Assembly (NCBI RefSeq): GCF_007556815.1
Contig: NZ_CP041745.1
Location: 1,398,501-1,462,500, forward strand
DNA length: 64,000 nucleotides
Direction: 5' to 3'
Origin: Paraburkholderia megapolitana
GTDB lineage: Bacteria; Pseudomonadota; Gammaproteobacteria; Burkholderiales; Burkholderiaceae
In this document: positions 32,137 through 42,585 of the stretch, one piece after another
Layout: the number at the start of each line of letters is the position of its first letter
Position numbering within the stretch: the first letter of the stretch is position 1
The notes under the pieces: model-generated
The model's database searches: none
Told to the model about the DNA's origin: nothing
Seen by the model: the letters and a program-made list of their open reading frames with translations, nothing else
Program-made: the position numbers and the translations under genes

Positions 32137-32153
32137 GCGCACAGGAGAAAAAC

Positions 32154-32459
32154 ATGTTGACCCTTGCCCATTACCTCGTCCTCGGCGCGATCCTGTTTGC
32201 GATCAGCATCGTCGGCATCTTTCTGAACCGCCGCAACGTGATCATCATCCTGATGGCGATCGAACTGATGCTGCTGGCGGTGAACACCAATTTCGTCGCG
32301 TTCTCGCATTACCTCGGCGACCTGCACGGCCAGATCTTCGTGTTCTTCGTGCTGACCGTCGCCGCCGCTGAAGCGGCGATTGGCCTCGCCATTCTGGTGA
32401 CCCTGTTCCGCAGCCTCGACACGATCAACGTCGAGGATCTCGATCAGCTCAAAGGTTAA
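32154..32459 (+). CDS. nuoK: NADH-quinone oxidoreductase subunit K
   Basis: A 101-residue subunit with three helices, part of the proton path. The conserved intramembrane Glu residues lie in [14 protein letters not shown] and [20 protein letters not shown] at ideal distance precedes the ATG. nuoL follows after 17 bp. Confidence 0.98.
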   Translation: MLTLAHYLVLGAILFAISIVGIFLNRRNVIIILMAIELMLLAVNTNFVAFSHYLGDLHGQIFVFFVLTVAAAEAAIGLAILVTLFRSLDTINVEDLDQLKG

Positions 32460-32476
32460 ATTCAGGCAAAGCTGTT

Positions 32477-34555
32477 ATGTCAACGACACTCAACGAAAAC
32501 CTGCTGCTCGCGATACCGCTGGCACCGCTGGCCGGCTCGCTGATTGCGGGGCTGTTCGGGAACGCAGTGGGGCGCAAGGGCGCTCACTCGGTCACCATAC
32601 TCGGCGTCGCGATCTCCTTCATCCTGTCAGCGATGGTGCTGCTCGACGTCATGAACGGCGCGAGCTTCAACGCGACCGTCTACGAATGGATGTCGGTCGG
32701 CAAGCTGAAGTTCGAAGTCGGCTTCCTCGTCGACTCGCTGACCGCGATGATGATGTGCGTGGTGACCTTCGTGTCGCTGATGGTGCACATCTACACGATC
32801 GGCTACATGGCCGACGAACCGATCGGCTACCAGCGCTTCTTCTCGTACATCTCGCTGTTCACGTTCTCGATGCTGATGCTCGTGATGAGCAACAACTTCC
32901 TGCAGCTGTTCTTCGGCTGGGAAGCGGTGGGCCTCGTGTCGTACCTGCTGATCGGCTTCTACTACACGCGTGAAAGCGCGATCTACGCGAACATGAAGGC
33001 GTTCGTCGTGAACCGCGTCGGCGACTTCGGTTTTCTGCTCGGAATCGGCTTGCTGCTCGCGTTTGCCGGTTCGATGAACTACGGCGACGTGTTCGCGAAG
33101 AGCCACGAACTCGCGGCGCTGAATTTCCCGGGCACGAGCTGGGGCCTGCTGACGGTTGCCTGTATTTGCCTCTTCATTGGCGCGATGGGTAAGTCGGCGC
33201 AGTTTCCGCTGCACGTGTGGCTGCCCGATTCGATGGAAGGTCCGACGCCGATCTCCGCGCTGATTCACGCGGCGACCATGGTGACGGCCGGTATCTTCAT
33301 GGTGACGCGTATGTCGCCGCTGTTCGAGCTGTCGGATAGCGCACTGTCGTTCATCACGGTCATCGGCGCGATTACCGCGCTCTTCATGGGCTTTCTCGGC
33401 ATCGTGCAGAACGACATCAAGCGTGTCGTCGCGTATTCGACGCTGTCGCAGCTCGGTTACATGACGGTCGCACTCGGTGTGTCCGCGTACCCGGTCGCTG
33501 TGTTCCACCTGACGACGCACGCGTTCTTCAAGGCGTTGCTGTTCCTTGGCGCAGGCTCGGTGATCATCGGCATGCACCACGACCAGGACATGCGCAACAT
33601 GGGCGGCCTGCGCAAGTACATGCCGATCACGTGGATCACGTCGCTGATCGGTTCGCTTGCGCTGATCGGTACGCCGTTCTTCTCGGGCTTCTACTCGAAA
33701 GATTCGATCATCGATGCGGTGAAACTCTCGCATCTGCCGGGTTCGGGCTTCGCGTACTTCGCGGTGGTGGCGAGCGTGTTCGTCACGGCGCTGTACTCTT
33801 TCCGTATGTACTTCCTCGTGTTCCACGGCGAAGAGCGTTTCCGCAAGCCGAAGCATCCTGAGTCGCCGATGGGCATCGCAGCGGCTGCTGCCGCGCACGA
33901 CCACGGGCATGACAATCACGGTCATGGCCATGGGCACGACGATCACGGCCACGCGCACGAACCGCACGAAACGCCGTGGGTGGTATGGCTGCCGCTGGTG
34001 CTGCTAGCCATTCCGTCGGTGATCATCGGTGCGCTTGCCATTGGCCCGATGCTGTACGGCGACTTCTTCTCGCACGGCGTTGTGTTCGATAAGGTCATCT
34101 TCATCGGCGAGAACCACCCGGCGCTGCGCGAAATGGCCGAAGAATTCCACGGTTGGGCCGAGATGGGCGTGCATTCGGTGCAGGGGCTGCCGGTCTGGCT
34201 GGCGCTTGCCGGTGTGGTCGTGGCGTGGTTCCTGTACCTGAAGCGTCCCGATCTGCCGGCTGTCGTCAAGCGCGCGTTCGGCCCGATCTACACGCTGCTC
34301 GACAACAAGTACTACATGGACAAGATCAACGAAGTCGTCTTCGCCAAGGGCGCGGTCGCAATCGGCCGTGGCCTCTGGAAAGAGGGCGACGTCGTGGTCA
34401 TCGACGGTCTCGTCAACGGAAGCGCGCGCTTCGTCGGGTGGTTTGCCGGCGTGATCCGCTTCCTCCAATCCGGTTACATCTACCACTACGCGTTTGCCAT
34501 GATCATCGGTATGCTGGGGCTCCTGACCCTGTTTGTAACGCTCGGCGGCAAATAA
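32477..34555 (+). CDS. nuoL: NADH-quinone oxidoreductase subunit L, with a His-rich insert
   Basis: A 692-residue antiporter-like subunit. It has about 14 core helices (with FFGWEAVGLVSYLLIGFYY and KSAQFPLHVWLPDSMEGPTP, the Lys and Glu of the proton channel) and a C-terminal lateral helix that runs along the membrane arm. A hydrophilic loop at residues 474-498 has 11 His in 25 positions, alternating with Asp and Gly, absent from the E. coli subunit and possibly metal-binding. The gene is 15 bp upstream of nuoM. Confidence 0.98.
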   Translation: MSTTLNENLLLAIPLAPLAGSLIAGLFGNAVGRKGAHSVTILGVAISFILSAMVLLDVMNGASFNATVYEWMSVGKLKFEVGFLVDSLTAMMMCVVTFVSLMVHIYTIGYMADEPIGYQRFFSYISLFTFSMLMLVMSNNFLQLFFGWEAVGLVSYLLIGFYYTRESAIYANMKAFVVNRVGDFGFLLGIGLLLAFAGSMNYGDVFAKSHELAALNFPGTSWGLLTVACICLFIGAMGKSAQFPLHVWLPDSMEGPTPISALIHAATMVTAGIFMVTRMSPLFELSDSALSFITVIGAITALFMGFLGIVQNDIKRVVAYSTLSQLGYMTVALGVSAYPVAVFHLTTHAFFKALLFLGAGSVIIGMHHDQDMRNMGGLRKYMPITWITSLIGSLALIGTPFFSGFYSKDSIIDAVKLSHLPGSGFAYFAVVASVFVTALYSFRMYFLVFHGEERFRKPKHPESPMGIAAAAAAHDHGHDNHGHGHGHDDHGHAHEPHETPWVVWLPLVLLAIPSVIIGALAIGPMLYGDFFSHGVVFDKVIFIGENHPALREMAEEFHGWAEMGVHSVQGLPVWLALAGVVVAWFLYLKRPDLPAVVKRAFGPIYTLLDNKYYMDKINEVVFAKGAVAIGRGLWKEGDVVVIDGLVNGSARFVGWFAGVIRFLQSGYIYHYAFAMIIGMLGLLTLFVTLGGK

Positions 34556-34569
34556 GGCGAGGGACACGA

Positions 34570-36060
34570 ATGCACACTTATCCGATTCTCAGTATTGCGA
34601 TCTGGATGCCGATCGTCTTCGGTATCCTGGTCCTCGCCATCGGCTCAGACAAGAACCCGGCGCCCGCGCGCTGGCTTGCGCTGATCGGCTCGATCCTCAG
34701 CCTGCTCGTCACGATTCCGCTGTTCACGCAGTTCGACGACAGCAGTGCAGCGTTGCAGTTCGTCGAACAGGCGAACTGGATCGAGCGCTTCAACATCACG
34801 TATCACCTCGGTGTCGACGGCATCTCGATGTGGTTCGTCGTGTTGACCGCGCTGATCACGGTGATCGTCGTGATCGCCGCGTGGGAAGTCATCACGAAGA
34901 ACGTCGCGCAGTATCTGGCCGCGTTCCTGATTCTCTCGGGGATCATGGTCGGCGTGTTCAGCTCCGCTGACGGCCTGCTGTTCTACGTGTTCTTCGAAGC
35001 AACGCTGATTCCGATGTACATCATCATCGGTGTGTGGGGCGGACCGAACCGCGTGTACGCGGCGTTCAAGTTCTTCCTGTACACGCTGATGGGCTCGCTG
35101 CTGATGCTGATCGCGCTGCTGTACCTGTACACGCAGACCGGCACGTTCGATCTCGCCACGTGGCACGCCGCGAAGATTGCGATGACGCCGCAGATCCTGC
35201 TGTTCATAGCGTTCTTCCTCGCGTTCGCGGTCAAGGTGCCGATGTGGCCGGTCCACACGTGGTTGCCGGATGCCCACGTGGAAGCGCCGACGGGCGGCTC
35301 GGTCGTGCTGGCCGCGATCATGCTGAAGCTCGGTGCGTACGGTTTCCTGCGCTTCTCGCTGCCGATCGCACCGGACGCAAGCCACTACCTCGCGCCGGTC
35401 GTCATCACGCTGTCGCTGATCGCGGTGATCTACATCGGTCTCGTCGCGCTGGTGCAGGCCGACATGAAGAAGCTGGTCGCGTATTCGTCGATCGCGCACA
35501 TGGGCTTCGTCACGCTCGGTTTCTTCATCTTCAATCAGCTCGGTGTGGAAGGCGCGATCATCCAGATGATTTCGCACGGTTTCGTGTCGGGCGCGATGTT
35601 CCTGTGTATCGGTGTGCTGTACGACCGTATGCACTCGCGCCAGATCGCCGACTACGGCGGTGTCGTGAACGTGATGCCGAAGTTCGCGGCGTTCGTGATG
35701 CTGTTCGCAATGGCCAACTGCGGCTTGCCGGGTACCTCGGGTTTCGTCGGTGAATTCATGGTGATTCTCGCCTCCGTCCAGTTCAACTTCTGGATCGGTT
35801 TCGGCGCGGCATTCACGCTGATTCTCGGCGCGGCCTACACGCTGTGGATGTACAAGCGCGTCTACTTCGGCGCGGTCGCCAACGACCACGTGAAGAACCT
35901 GCTCGACATCAACCGCCGCGAGTTCTTCATGCTGGCCGTACTGGCTGTCTTGACGCTGTTCATGGGTCTGTATCCGAAGCCCTTTACCGATGTGATGCAC
36001 GTATCCGTGGAAAACCTCCTCTCCCACGTCGCGCAGTCGAAGCTGCCGTTGCCACAGTAA
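34570..36060 (+). CDS. nuoM: NADH-quinone oxidoreductase subunit M
   Basis: A 496-residue antiporter-like subunit of the membrane arm with about 14 helices. Signature segments are FYVFFEATLIPMYIIIGVWG (channel Glu), VPMWPVHTWLPDAHVEAPTG and LVAYSSIAHMGFVTLG. ATG 34570 gives the family start MHTYPILS and is preceded by GGCGAGGG; a longer in-frame reading overlaps nuoL and is rejected. Confidence 0.98.
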   Translation: MHTYPILSIAIWMPIVFGILVLAIGSDKNPAPARWLALIGSILSLLVTIPLFTQFDDSSAALQFVEQANWIERFNITYHLGVDGISMWFVVLTALITVIVVIAAWEVITKNVAQYLAAFLILSGIMVGVFSSADGLLFYVFFEATLIPMYIIIGVWGGPNRVYAAFKFFLYTLMGSLLMLIALLYLYTQTGTFDLATWHAAKIAMTPQILLFIAFFLAFAVKVPMWPVHTWLPDAHVEAPTGGSVVLAAIMLKLGAYGFLRFSLPIAPDASHYLAPVVITLSLIAVIYIGLVALVQADMKKLVAYSSIAHMGFVTLGFFIFNQLGVEGAIIQMISHGFVSGAMFLCIGVLYDRMHSRQIADYGGVVNVMPKFAAFVMLFAMANCGLPGTSGFVGEFMVILASVQFNFWIGFGAAFTLILGAAYTLWMYKRVYFGAVANDHVKNLLDINRREFFMLAVLAVLTLFMGLYPKPFTDVMHVSVENLLSHVAQSKLPLPQ

Positions 36061-36085
36061 TGCCGAGCGGAGGAATCTAAAGATC

Positions 36086-37558
36086 ATGCAAAACGCCCCT
36101 ATGAGTGCCCTGTTGCCCGACGCGCTGGTGATGCTTGCCGTCATCGTCGCGTGGCTCAACGACACCTTCGTCGGCCAGGCCGGCCGCCGCACCACGTACT
36201 TCATCGCGCTGCTCGGCTCGGTGGTTGCCGGCGTGTGGTTCGCCGTGAACGCCCTCGATCCGAACCAGTACTACTTTTTCTCGCGCATGGTGGTGGTCGA
36301 TTCGTTCGCCAGCGCGATGAAAGCGGTGGTGTCGCTGGGTTATGCAGTGTCGATCGTGTACTCGCGCAAGTATCTCGAGGACCGCGACCTGTTCCGCGGC
36401 GACTTCTTCCTGCTCGGCATGTTCTCGCTGCTCGGGCAGCTCGTGATGATCTCGGGCAACAACTTCCTGACGCTGTACCTCGGTCTCGAACTGATGTCGC
36501 TGTCGCTGTACGCAGTGATCGCACTGCGTCGCGATGCGCCGCAGTCGAACGAAGCGGCGATGAAGTACTACGTGCTGGGCGCGCTCGCATCGGGTTTCCT
36601 GCTGTACGGCATCTCGATGCTGTACGGCGCGACCGGCTCGCTCGAACTCGGCGAAGTGTGGAAGGTGTTGAGCACGCAATCGTTCGACAAGGGCGTGATG
36701 CTGTTCGGCGTGATCTTCATCGTCGCGGGGATTGCGTTCAAGATGGGCGCGGTGCCGTTCCACATGTGGGTGCCGGACGTCTACCAGGGCGCACCGACTG
36801 CGATGACGCTGCTCACCGGCGGCGGCCCGAAGGTGGCTGCGTTCGCGTGGGGCCTGCGCTTCCTCGTCATGGGATTGCTGCCGCTCGCAGTCGACTGGCA
36901 GCAGATGCTCGTCATCCTCGCGGCGCTGTCGATGATCGTCGGTAATATCACCGGTATCGTTCAGCGCAACATCAAGCGGATGCTCGCTTACTCGGCCATC
37001 TCGAACATGGGCTTCGTGCTGCTCGGCCTGCTCTCGGGCGTGGTCGACGGCAAGTCGGGCGGTGCGGCGAGCGCGTATGGTTCGGCGATGTTCTACAGCA
37101 TCGTCTATCTGGTGACGACGCTCGGTTCGTTCGGCGTGGTGATGTTGCTGGCTCGCCGCGATTTCGAAGCGGAAACCATCGACGACTTCAAGGGCCTCAA
37201 CCAGCGCAGCCCGGTATTCGCGTTCGTGATGATGGTGCTGATGTTCTCGCTCGCGGGCATTCCGCCGACCGTCGGCTTCTACGCCAAGCTCTCCGTGCTC
37301 GAAGCGACGATGAACGCCGGCTTGACGTGGCTTGCGGTGCTGGCGGTGATCACGTCGCTGTTCGGCGCGTTCTACTACCTGCGCATCGTGAAGGTGATGT
37401 ATTTCGACGAGCCGCAGGACACGGCGCCGATCTCGGCCGATACCTGCAAGCGCGCACTGCTGACGCTGAACGGCCTCGCGGTTCTGGCGCTGGGTATCGT
37501 GCCGGGCCCGCTGATGGCGATCTGCCTGCAGGCCATCTCGCACTCGCTGCCGCACTAA
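36086..37558 (+). CDS. nuoN: NADH-quinone oxidoreductase subunit N
   Basis: A 490-residue antiporter-like subunit, last of the 14 complex I genes. It shows the shared core (YLGLELMSLSLYAVIALRRD, GAVPFHMWVPDVYQGAPTAM, LAYSAISNMGFVLLGLLSG). GGAGGA lies about 13 bases before ATG 36086; ATG 36101 is an alternative. A DUF2818 gene starts 3 bp after the stop. Confidence 0.97.
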   Translation: MQNAPMSALLPDALVMLAVIVAWLNDTFVGQAGRRTTYFIALLGSVVAGVWFAVNALDPNQYYFFSRMVVVDSFASAMKAVVSLGYAVSIVYSRKYLEDRDLFRGDFFLLGMFSLLGQLVMISGNNFLTLYLGLELMSLSLYAVIALRRDAPQSNEAAMKYYVLGALASGFLLYGISMLYGATGSLELGEVWKVLSTQSFDKGVMLFGVIFIVAGIAFKMGAVPFHMWVPDVYQGAPTAMTLLTGGGPKVAAFAWGLRFLVMGLLPLAVDWQQMLVILAALSMIVGNITGIVQRNIKRMLAYSAISNMGFVLLGLLSGVVDGKSGGAASAYGSAMFYSIVYLVTTLGSFGVVMLLARRDFEAETIDDFKGLNQRSPVFAFVMMVLMFSLAGIPPTVGFYAKLSVLEATMNAGLTWLAVLAVITSLFGAFYYLRIVKVMYFDEPQDTAPISADTCKRALLTLNGLAVLALGIVPGPLMAICLQAISHSLPH

Positions 37559-37561
37559 TCG

Positions 37562-37858
37562 ATGTCGGCGGCGGGCTGGTTTATCGTGTTGTTGGCGCTG
37601 GTCGGCGCCAACCTGCCGTTCCTGAATCAGCGCATCTTCGCTTGTGTGCCCTTCGGGGTCGTGAAGAAGAGCGCGTGGATCCGGATCGGCGAACTGATCG
37701 TGCTGTATTTCGCGGTCGGCGCACTGGGCTTCATGCTCGAAGCGCGGGCCGGTAATCGTTTCGAGCAGGGCTGGCAGTTCTATGCAATTACGTTCAGCCT
37801 GTTCGTCGTGTTCGCGTTCCCCGGCTTCACTTTCCAGTATCTTCTCAAACGCCGCTGA
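37562..37858 (+). CDS. DUF2818 membrane protein
   Basis: A 98-residue protein with three hydrophobic helices (AGWFIVLLALVGANLPFL, IGELIVLYFAVGALGFML, YAITFSLFVVFAFPGFTF) and a basic C-terminus. It begins 3 bp after nuoN, so it is translated from the nuo transcript. The family has no known function. The tight link to complex I in betaproteobacteria suggests an accessory or assembly role, which is inference only. Confidence 0.85.
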   Translation: MSAAGWFIVLLALVGANLPFLNQRIFACVPFGVVKKSAWIRIGELIVLYFAVGALGFMLEARAGNRFEQGWQFYAITFSLFVVFAFPGFTFQYLLKRR

Positions 37859-37899
37859 CGGCTCACGCCGTCGCGCACCACGCTGTTCCGAGGTCGCAT

Positions 37900-38490
37900 A
37901 TGGCTGAAGTTCCCGATCACACCGCTGCGCTTACCGAGAAGTGCATCGAGAGCAAGACGCTGCATCAGGGCCACTTCCTGACGCTCAAGTGCGATACCGT
38001 CGAATTGCCGGACGGCAAGCACGCAACGCGCGAGTATGTGAAGCATCCGGGAGCGGTGATGGTGATTCCGCTGCTCGACGACGGTCATGTGCTGCTCGAA
38101 AGCCAGTTCCGCTATCCGATCGGCAAGGTGATGGTCGAATATCCGGCCGGCAAGCTCGATCCGAGCGAAGGGTCGCTCGCCTGTGCGAAGCGCGAGCTGC
38201 TCGAGGAAACGGGCTACACCGCGCGCGAATATCTGTTCCTCACGCGCATCCATCCGATCATCTCGTACTCGACCGAGTTCATCGACATCTACCTCGCGCG
38301 TGGGTTGACTGCGGGCGAGCGCAAGCTCGATGAAGGCGAGTTTCTCGAACTGTTCACGGCGACGCCTGCGGACATGTCCGAGTGGGTTCGCACCGGCAAG
38401 GTCACCGATGTGAAGACGATCATCGGGACGTTCTGGCTCGAGAAGGTGTTGTCGGGCGCATGGTCGGCGACGGAGCCGGCGCAGGGCTGA
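37900..38490 (+). CDS. NUDIX hydrolase, ADP-ribose pyrophosphatase-like
   Basis: A 196-residue NUDIX enzyme. The Nudix box G-x5-E-x7-REUxEExGU is complete (GKLDPSEGSLACAKRELLEE, then TGY), at about residues 84-106. The following proline-type segment HPIISYSTEFIDIYLARGL resembles ADP-ribose pyrophosphatases, which hydrolyse ADP-ribose to AMP and ribose 5-phosphate and so clear NAD breakdown products. It lies 41 bp after the DUF2818 gene and may be cotranscribed with nuo. Confidence 0.9.
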   Translation: MAEVPDHTAALTEKCIESKTLHQGHFLTLKCDTVELPDGKHATREYVKHPGAVMVIPLLDDGHVLLESQFRYPIGKVMVEYPAGKLDPSEGSLACAKRELLEETGYTAREYLFLTRIHPIISYSTEFIDIYLARGLTAGERKLDEGEFLELFTATPADMSEWVRTGKVTDVKTIIGTFWLEKVLSGAWSATEPAQG

Positions 38491-38528
38491 CGGAGCGCTC
38501 GCGCAGCGACGGCGATGAACGAACCACG

Positions 38529-38560
38529 ACGGCAGCCATGCAGGCTGCCGTTGTTGCTTC
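38529..38560 (+). terminator. Likely terminator after the NUDIX gene
   Basis: ACGGCAGCC (38529-38537) pairs with GGCTGCCGT (38543-38551) around a 5-base loop, followed by TGTTGCTTC, a weak T-run. It probably ends the nuo/NUDIX transcription unit. Confidence 0.6.
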
Positions 38561-38727
38561 TGCGGGGCCGCCACAGCTTATACGACACGACATGCAGCCA
38601 AGCCCCCGTCGGCACGCTTTGTTCTGACGCGCTAGAATCCGGCAACCGTTCCGGGTGACCGTGTCCGGGCAACCCGTTCCGGCGATCGTGCGCAGAATCG
38701 ATACCACCGGACCACGCCAATATTTAC

Positions 38728-38739
38728 GAACGGTCGTTC
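38728..38739. promoter_or_regulatory. Palindrome GAACGGTCGTTC, candidate TetR-type operator
   Basis: Arms GAACG and CGTTC flank a GT centre. It overlaps the -35 of the predicted promoter of the DUF1178/acyl-CoA operon. The core ACGGTCGT recurs in the promoter of the five-gene hydroxyacyl operon at 54866-54873. TetR repressors often bind such short dyads; no TetR gene is present in this window. Confidence 0.45.
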
Positions 38740-38764
38740 ACAAAATTCCATTTTGCGCTAAACT
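38737..38764 (+). promoter_or_regulatory. Candidate promoter for the DUF1178-acyl-CoA operon
   Basis: TTCACA (38737-38742) and TAAACT (38759-38764) are separated by 16 bases; the -35 matches 5 of 6. The candidate operator overlaps the -35. The predicted start is about 15 bases before the DUF1178 ATG, in a 296-bp gap. Confidence 0.5.
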
Positions 38765-38786
38765 CACACGCAAGCCCTGATTCCAC

Positions 38787-39215
38787 ATGAAGGTCCTCGA
38801 TTTACAGTGCCCGCACGGCCATCGGTTCGAAGGCTGGTTCGCTTCCACCGACGATTTCGAATCGCAGTTGTCCCGCAAGCTCGTCGAATGTCCGATCTGT
38901 GGGGCAACTGAGGTAAGCCGTTTGCCGTCGGCGCCCCGGCTGAATCTGTCGGGGGCGAGCGACGCGCAGCAGGTCGCGGCGGACACCGGTGAACAGCAGG
39001 CGCGCGTCATGCGCGCCTTGCGCGAGGTGCTGGAAAAAACCGAGAACGTGGGCGATCGCTTCGCCGAGGAAGCGCGGCGCATTCATTACGATGAAGCGCC
39101 CGCACGCAGTATTCGGGGTGTCACCACGCCCGAAGATGCGAAAGCCCTGGTCGAAGAAGGCATCGAAATCATGTCGCTGCCGATCCCGGCCGCATTGAAA
39201 GAACCGCTGCAATAG
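38787..39215 (+). CDS. DUF1178 protein, zinc-ribbon-like N-terminus
   Basis: A 142-residue cytoplasmic protein. The N-terminus has a zinc-ribbon pattern (LQCPHGHRFEGWF then ECPICGATEVSRLPSAP). The rest is helical with EQQARVMRALREVLEKTENV and the conserved RIHYDEAP and GVTTPEDAKALVEEGIE segments. The function is unknown. It lies 49 bp before the first acyl-CoA dehydrogenase gene, so it may head that operon. Confidence 0.85.
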   Translation: MKVLDLQCPHGHRFEGWFASTDDFESQLSRKLVECPICGATEVSRLPSAPRLNLSGASDAQQVAADTGEQQARVMRALREVLEKTENVGDRFAEEARRIHYDEAPARSIRGVTTPEDAKALVEEGIEIMSLPIPAALKEPLQ

Positions 39216-39264
39216 CGCACGGTTCGTTCGCGGCGGAGACCGGTGCGCTCAGGAGACACTGCGC

Positions 39265-40461
<1,197 letters not shown>

Positions 40462-40471
40462 GGAGCGGCGC

Positions 40472-41599
40472 ATGAACTTCACTTTCACCGACGAACAGCA
40501 GCAATTCGCCGACGCACTGCGCCGCTATCTGGACAAGAGTTACGGCTTCGAAGCGCGTCAGACTATCGTGCGTTCGGAAGCGGGCGTGTCGGCTCCGCAA
40601 TGGCAGGCGCTCGCCGAACTGGGCATTACCGCGTTGCCGGTGCCTGAGGCGCAGGGCGGTTTCAACGGCAGTGCCATCGATATGCTGGTCGTGATGCAGG
40701 AACTGGGCCGCGCGCTTGTCATCGAGCCTTATTGGGCGACGGCTGTTGGCATCGAAGCGCTGCGTCTGGCAGGTACCGCACAAGGCGAAGACGCTGCACT
40801 GCTCGAACGCGCCGCGCAGGGCGAGATCAAGCTCGCGACTGCGTTCCATGAGCCGCGCGCACGCTATGACCTGTTTGCCGTCGGCACCGTTGCAACGCGT
40901 GAAGGCGACCGAACGCTGCTGAGCGGCACCAAGTCCGTCGTGCAGCACGGCGCCCAAGCCGACTACTGGATCGTGCCGGCGCGCCTCGATGGCGAGATCG
41001 CGCTATTCGTCGTCGCACGCGACGCGACAGGTGTGCAGATCGCCGATTACCGCACCATCGACGGCCAGCGTGCCGCGACACTCACATTCTCGAACACACC
41101 GGCGCGTCCGTTGACCGGCGCGCACGCGGGAGCGGCCGCACTCGAACACATCGCCGATTACGGCACGGTGCTGTTGTGCGCGGAAGCCGTCGGCGCACTC
41201 GACGCGCTGAATCACGCCACCGTCGACTACACGAAGACACGCCAGCAGTTCGGCACGCCGATCGCGCGTTTCCAGGCGCTGCAACACCGGATGGTCGAGA
41301 TGCTGATTCACGCGGAGCAGGCGCGCTCGATCACGTATCTGGCGGCAGTGCGCTACGCGAGCCAGAACGCCGACGAACGGCGACGCGCAGTGTCCGCAGC
41401 GAAAGTGCGGGTCGGCCAGGCCGCGCGCTTCGTCGGTCAGCAGGCGGTGCAGTTGCATGGCGGCATGGGTGTGACGAACGAAGTGGCCGCCGCGCATCTG
41501 TTCAAACGCCTCGCGATCATCGAAACCACACTCGGCGACGTCGATCATCATCTTGCGCGCTTTGCCGCGTTGCCCGATTTCGCCGTCGCCACGGTCTGA
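40472..41599 (+). CDS. Acyl-CoA dehydrogenase, small subunit (PimD-like)
   Basis: A 375-residue ACAD-family protein with a reduced middle domain. It starts with MNFTFTDEQQQFADALRRYL and has FGTPIARFQALQHRMVEML, AVQLHGGMGVTNEVAAAHLF and a C-terminus without the usual catalytic loop. Such proteins pair with a full-length partner to form alpha2beta2 enzymes. It lies between the large-subunit gene (10 bp) and the first MaoC gene (30 bp). GAGGAG precedes the ATG. Confidence 0.88.
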   Translation: MNFTFTDEQQQFADALRRYLDKSYGFEARQTIVRSEAGVSAPQWQALAELGITALPVPEAQGGFNGSAIDMLVVMQELGRALVIEPYWATAVGIEALRLAGTAQGEDAALLERAAQGEIKLATAFHEPRARYDLFAVGTVATREGDRTLLSGTKSVVQHGAQADYWIVPARLDGEIALFVVARDATGVQIADYRTIDGQRAATLTFSNTPARPLTGAHAGAAALEHIADYGTVLLCAEAVGALDALNHATVDYTKTRQQFGTPIARFQALQHRMVEMLIHAEQARSITYLAAVRYASQNADERRRAVSAAKVRVGQAARFVGQQAVQLHGGMGVTNEVAAAHLFKRLAIIETTLGDVDHHLARFAALPDFAVATV

Positions 41600-41629
41600 C
41601 GCCGGCGACGCAATCTTCAAGGACATGCT

Positions 41630-42103
41630 ATGACGACAGTGACCAGGCGTCTCAGTTACGAAGACATGGAAGTAGGGACGACGACCGTGGTCGGCTCCCA
41701 TACGTTTGAACGCGACGAGATCCTGCGCTTTGCCAGCGAGTTCGATCCGCAGCCGTTTCACCTCGACGACGCGGCCGCGGCAGCATCGCCGTTCGGCACG
41801 CTGGTCGCAAGCGGCTGGCATACGTGCTCGGTGCTGATGGGACTGATGGTGCGCAACCTGCTGGCCGACTCGACGTCGATGGGCTCGCCCGGTATCGACG
41901 AGATTCGCTGGATCAAACCCGTGCGCGTCGGCGACACGATCACGCTGAAGAATTCGGTGCTCGACAAGCGCGTATCGGAAAGCCGTCCGGACCGCGGCAT
42001 CGTGTCGACGATGTGGGAAGGCTTCAACCAGGACGGCGAGAAGGTGGTCGTCGTGCGTTCGAAGGGGATCTTCGGGCTGCGTCATCCGCAGGCGGCGGCA
42101 TGA
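41630..42103 (+). CDS. MaoC-like (R)-specific enoyl-CoA hydratase, first of a pair
   Basis: A 157-residue single hot-dog domain. The hydratase motif with catalytic Asp and His is visible in ASEFDPQPFHLDDAAA, followed by FGTLVASGWHT. It likely adds water to the enoyl-CoA made by the upstream dehydrogenases. Its stop overlaps the ATG of the next MaoC gene (ATGA). Confidence 0.9.
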   Translation: MTTVTRRLSYEDMEVGTTTVVGSHTFERDEILRFASEFDPQPFHLDDAAAAASPFGTLVASGWHTCSVLMGLMVRNLLADSTSMGSPGIDEIRWIKPVRVGDTITLKNSVLDKRVSESRPDRGIVSTMWEGFNQDGEKVVVVRSKGIFGLRHPQAAA

Positions 42104-42564
42104 CGACCGAAGCGCCGCTTGCCGACGCAGCGGCGGTGCACGCGCTGGTCGGCGCGGCGCCGCGTGTCAGCGAGTGGATCGAAATCGACCAGGCGAGCGT
42201 CGACCGTTTTGCGGAAGCGACCGGCGATCGGCAGTGGATTCACATCGACCCCGAGCGCGCGCGTCGCGAGTCGCCGTTTGGTGGTCCGGTTGCGCACGGC
42301 TTCATGACGTTGTCGCTGATCCCGGGGCTACTCGAGCGCACAGTCGCGCTGCAACAGCGCATGGGCATCAACTACGGTCTGAACAAGGTGCGCTTTACTT
42401 CACCGGTGCCGGTTGGATCGCTGGTGCGTGCGAGCTTTGCCGTGCAGGGCGTGAACGATATCGACGACGACGGCGTGCAAGTGGTGTGGAACGTGACACT
42501 CGAGCGGCAGGGCAGCGAGCGCCCGGTGTGCGTGGCCGAATTCATCTCGCGGCATTATTTCTAG
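42100..42564 (+). CDS. MaoC-like enoyl-CoA hydratase, second of a pair
   Basis: A 154-residue hot-dog protein with the hydratase motif EATGDRQWIHIDPERARRES and FGGPVAHGFMTLSLIPGL; Asp and His are both intact. ATG 42100 overlaps the previous gene by four bases, so the two are coupled and may form a heterodimer. It is the last gene of the DUF1178-ACAD-ACAD-MaoC-MaoC unit and converges with the epimerase-like gene. Confidence 0.9.
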   Translation: MTTEAPLADAAAVHALVGAAPRVSEWIEIDQASVDRFAEATGDRQWIHIDPERARRESPFGGPVAHGFMTLSLIPGLLERTVALQQRMGINYGLNKVRFTSPVPVGSLVRASFAVQGVNDIDDDGVQVVWNVTLERQGSERPVCVAEFISRHYF

Positions 42565-42585
42565 TCTTCTGCGCGCAGGGTATTG

